64,000 nt of DNA from Gammaproteobacteria bacterium (GTDB taxonomy: Bacteria > Pseudomonadota > Gammaproteobacteria > JAABTG01): NCBI GenBank assembly GCA_034522055.1, contig JAXHLS010000002.1:3181549-3245548 (forward strand), written 5' to 3'. The notes under the pieces are model-generated. The model saw only the letters and a list, made by a program, of their open reading frames with translations, searched no databases and had not been told where the DNA came from. The translations under genes were made by a program, and so were the position numbers. This document shows, one piece after another, positions 61,957-64,000 of the stretch (the stretch's first letter is position 1; each line of letters opens with the position of its first letter).

Positions 61957-64000
61957 ATGCCGTTTGACCACAAGTGGTGCCCATGTCCCATGCCGGCGGT
62001 CGTGCTCTGCGCCTTGCTGGTCCTGGGAGGCTGTGGCGGCGAGCCCTGGAATCATCCCTACCCGGTGGCGCAGCACGGCGAGAATATCCTCTACGGGGCG
62101 TTCGCGGAACGGCCCAAGCACCTGGACCCGGCGCGCTCCTATAGCAGCGATGAATACCGGTTCATCTCCCAGATCTACGAGCCGCCCTTACAATACCATT
62201 ATCTCCTCCGCCCCTACCGGCTGATCCCCCGCGCCGCCACTACCCTGCCCGCGGTGCGGCTCTACGACCATGAAGGCCGGAAGCTGCCCGCGGACACCGA
62301 TGCCGACGCCGTGGCCTACAGCGTCTACGAGGTGTCGGTGCAGCCGGGGGTCCGTTTCCAGCCCCATCCCGCCTTCGCCCGCACGCCGGACGGCGATTTC
62401 GTTCATCACGACCTCGGTGCCGCGGCCCTCGGGGACCTGCGCGCGCCGGGGGAGCTGGCGCCCCTGGCGAGCCGGGAGCTGACGGCCGCCGATTATGTCT
62501 ATCAGATCAAGCGCCTCGCCGACCGCCGCCTGCAATCCCCCATCGCGGGCCTGATGGCAAACTACATCCGTGACATGGCGGGTTTCGCCGAGCGTCTGGC
62601 GGCCCGGGCGGAGCACGGCGGGGAGCGGGAGCGCTTCATCGACCTGCGGGAACTCCCCCATGCCGGGGTGGCGGTGGTGGACCGCCATACCTTCCGCATC
62701 ACCCTGGAGGGCCACTATCCCCAGTTCGTCTACTGGCTCGCCATGCCCTTCTTCGCTCCCATGCCGTGGGAGGCCGACCGCTTTTATCGCCAGCCCGGCC
62801 TCGCGGACAGGAACATCACCCTGGACTGGTTCCCGGTGGGCACCGGGCCCTACATGCTGGTGGAGAACAATCCCAACCGCCGCATGGTGCTGGCCCGCAA
62901 CCCCGAGTTCCGCGGTGAACCCTACCCCCATGAGGGCGAGCCGGGGGACCGCGCGGCCGGTCTGCTGGCGGACGCGGGGGCCGCCATGCCTTTCATCGAC
63001 AAGGCCGTGTATGTGTTGGAGAAGGAGAACATCCCCTACTGGAACAAGTTCATGCAGGGCTACTACGACGCCTCCAGCATCACCTCGGACAACTTCGACC
63101 AGGCGGTGCAGTTCACGGGCCAGGGGGATCCGGACGTCACCCCCACCTTCCGGGACAAGGGCATCGAACTGGCATCGGCGGTCACCACCTCCATCATCTA
63201 TCGCGGCTTCAACATGCAGGACCCGGTGGTGGGGGGCTACGACGAACGGGCGCGCCTGTTGCGCCGCGCCATTTCCATCGCCGTGGACACCGAGGAGTAC
63301 ATTTCCATCTTCGCCAACGGCCGTGGCCGGGCGGCCCAGGGGCCCCTGCCGCCGGGGGTCTTCGGGCACCGGGAGGGGCGGGAGGGCATCAACCCTTACG
63401 TCTACGAGTGGGCCGGCGGCCAGCCGCGAAGGCGCCCCATCGAGGAGGCCCGCCGGCTGCTGGTCCGGGCGGGCTATGCGGAAGGGATCCGGGCCGATAG
63501 CGGCGAGCCCCTGGTGCTCCACTTCGACGTGCGGGCCACGGGCCCCGACGACAAGGCGCGCCTGGACTGGATGCGCAAGCAACTCGCCAAGCTCGGTGTC
63601 CAGCTGGATATCCGCGCCACCGACTACAACCGCTTCCGGGACAAGATGACCAAGGGCACGGCCCAGATCTTCCGCTGGGGCTGGAACGCCGATTACCCGG
63701 ACCCGGAGAATTTTCTGTTCCTGCTCTACGGCCCCAACGGCAAGGCGCAGCACGGCGGTGAGAACGCGGCCAACTACGCCAATCCCGAGTTCGACCGCCT
63801 GTTCCAGGACATGCGCGCCATGGCCGACGGCCCGGAGCGGGCGGCGGTCATCGACCGCATGCTCGAGCTGGTGCGCCGGGATGCCCCGTGGATCTGGGGC
63901 TTCCATCCTACGGAGTTCACCCTGAGCCACCAGTGGTACGCCAACTTCAAGCCCCACATGATGGCCAACAACACCCTCAAGTACCTGCGTATCGACCCGC
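61957..64000 (+). CDS. ABC transporter solute-binding lipoprotein (family 5), 3'-truncated by window edge
   Basis: The frame encodes a lipoprotein signal ending LLVLGGC, followed by a periplasmic oligopeptide/dipeptide-binding (SBP_bac_5) protein: ILYGAFAERPKHLDPARSYSSDEYRFISQIYEPPL, GTGPYMLVENNPNRRMVLARNPEF, and NADYPDPENFLFLLYGPNG. It captures peptides or similar solutes for an ABC importer. Starts at 61957 and 61990 are both in frame; the longer gives a positively charged n-region and is preferred. No stop occurs before the window ends. Confidence 0.85.
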   Translation, partial: MPFDHKWCPCPMPAVVLCALLVLGGCGGEPWNHPYPVAQHGENILYGAFAERPKHLDPARSYSSDEYRFISQIYEPPLQYHYLLRPYRLIPRAATTLPAVRLYDHEGRKLPADTDADAVAYSVYEVSVQPGVRFQPHPAFARTPDGDFVHHDLGAAALGDLRAPGELAPLASRELTAADYVYQIKRLADRRLQSPIAGLMANYIRDMAGFAERLAARAEHGGERERFIDLRELPHAGVAVVDRHTFRITLEGHYPQFVYWLAMPFFAPMPWEADRFYRQPGLADRNITLDWFPVGTGPYMLVENNPNRRMVLARNPEFRGEPYPHEGEPGDRAAGLLADAGAAMPFIDKAVYVLEKENIPYWNKFMQGYYDASSITSDNFDQAVQFTGQGDPDVTPTFRDKGIELASAVTTSIIYRGFNMQDPVVGGYDERARLLRRAISIAVDTEEYISIFANGRGRAAQGPLPPGVFGHREGREGINPYVYEWAGGQPRRRPIEEARRLLVRAGYAEGIRADSGEPLVLHFDVRATGPDDKARLDWMRKQLAKLGVQLDIRATDYNRFRDKMTKGTAQIFRWGWNADYPDPENFLFLLYGPNGKAQHGGENAANYANPEFDRLFQDMRAMADGPERAAVIDRMLELVRRDAPWIWGFHPTEFTLSHQWYANFKPHMMANNTLKYLRIDP

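Overview
This window looks like chromosome from a GC-rich gammaproteobacterium, probably of the Chromatiales/Ectothiorhodospiraceae type. That placement is an inference from the tig-clpP-clpX-lon-hup block, the LexA-type SOS box, a PEP-CTERM surface protein and the codon usage; no rRNA is present to settle it. The window divides at about 40.9 kb into a left accessory island and a right core segment. The island's right end lies in a tRNA-Lys(CUU) gene: only the 3' part of that tRNA plus its terminator remain at 40834-40928, directly beside an intact P4-type tyrosine integrase. The island's left end is not in the window, so it is at least 40 kb long.

Island, left to right. (1) The end of a Shedu-type nuclease gene. 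(2) A PEP-CTERM protein gene split by an ISKra4-family insertion with a clean 9-bp target duplication. (3) A small gene under a LexA box, and a resolvase remnant. (4) A bidirectional locus: leftward, a coupled trio ending in a Mesh1/SpoT-type HD hydrolase; rightward, a WYL regulator followed by an ARPP-1-like protein, an unrecognised protein, an ADP-ribosylglycohydrolase, a TPR protein and a dual-specificity-type phosphatase. Near-perfect repeats in the shared intergenic region suggest common control. (5) A MerR regulator with a symmetric four-copy operator and a VIT/VWA protein. (6) A defence block of about 22 kb (13.9-35.8 kb), all on the + strand and mostly overlapping: SNF2 helicase with DUF3883, sacsin-like ATPase, MazE/MazF-like pair, OLD/PARIS/AbiL-like ATPase plus TOPRIM-like protein, DUF1156 DNA methylase, MntA/HepT pair, Swt1-DUF499 ATPase, an unrecognised TPR/acidic protein, and a second SNF2 helicase. 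(7) A decayed right flank with an ISAzo13 fragment, a BrxC-like tail, a Xre/RES toxin-antitoxin pair, a nuclease fragment, a csrA carrying a nonsense codon, a MazF/RHH pair, an AlpA-like excisionase, an integrase remnant and the working integrase.

Core segment. It holds a dicarboxylate symporter, a lipoprotein, two overlapping MoeA-type genes (the second fused to a periplasmic-binding-like domain), a LysR regulator divergent from an SLC13/TrkA-C permease coupled to an NhaD-type antiporter, tRNA-Leu, tig-clpP-clpX-lon, hup, tRNA-Val and tRNA-Asp, ppiD, fabI and the start of a solute-binding lipoprotein. A hairpin-bearing dispersed repeat occurs at both 51.0 kb and 58.7 kb.

The two systems most worth attention are the WYL/ARPP/ADP-ribosylglycohydrolase/phosphatase locus, with its divergent HD-hydrolase operon, and the compound methylase-ATPase-helicase defence operon, in which three toxin-antitoxin-like or abortive modules sit inside the gene order.
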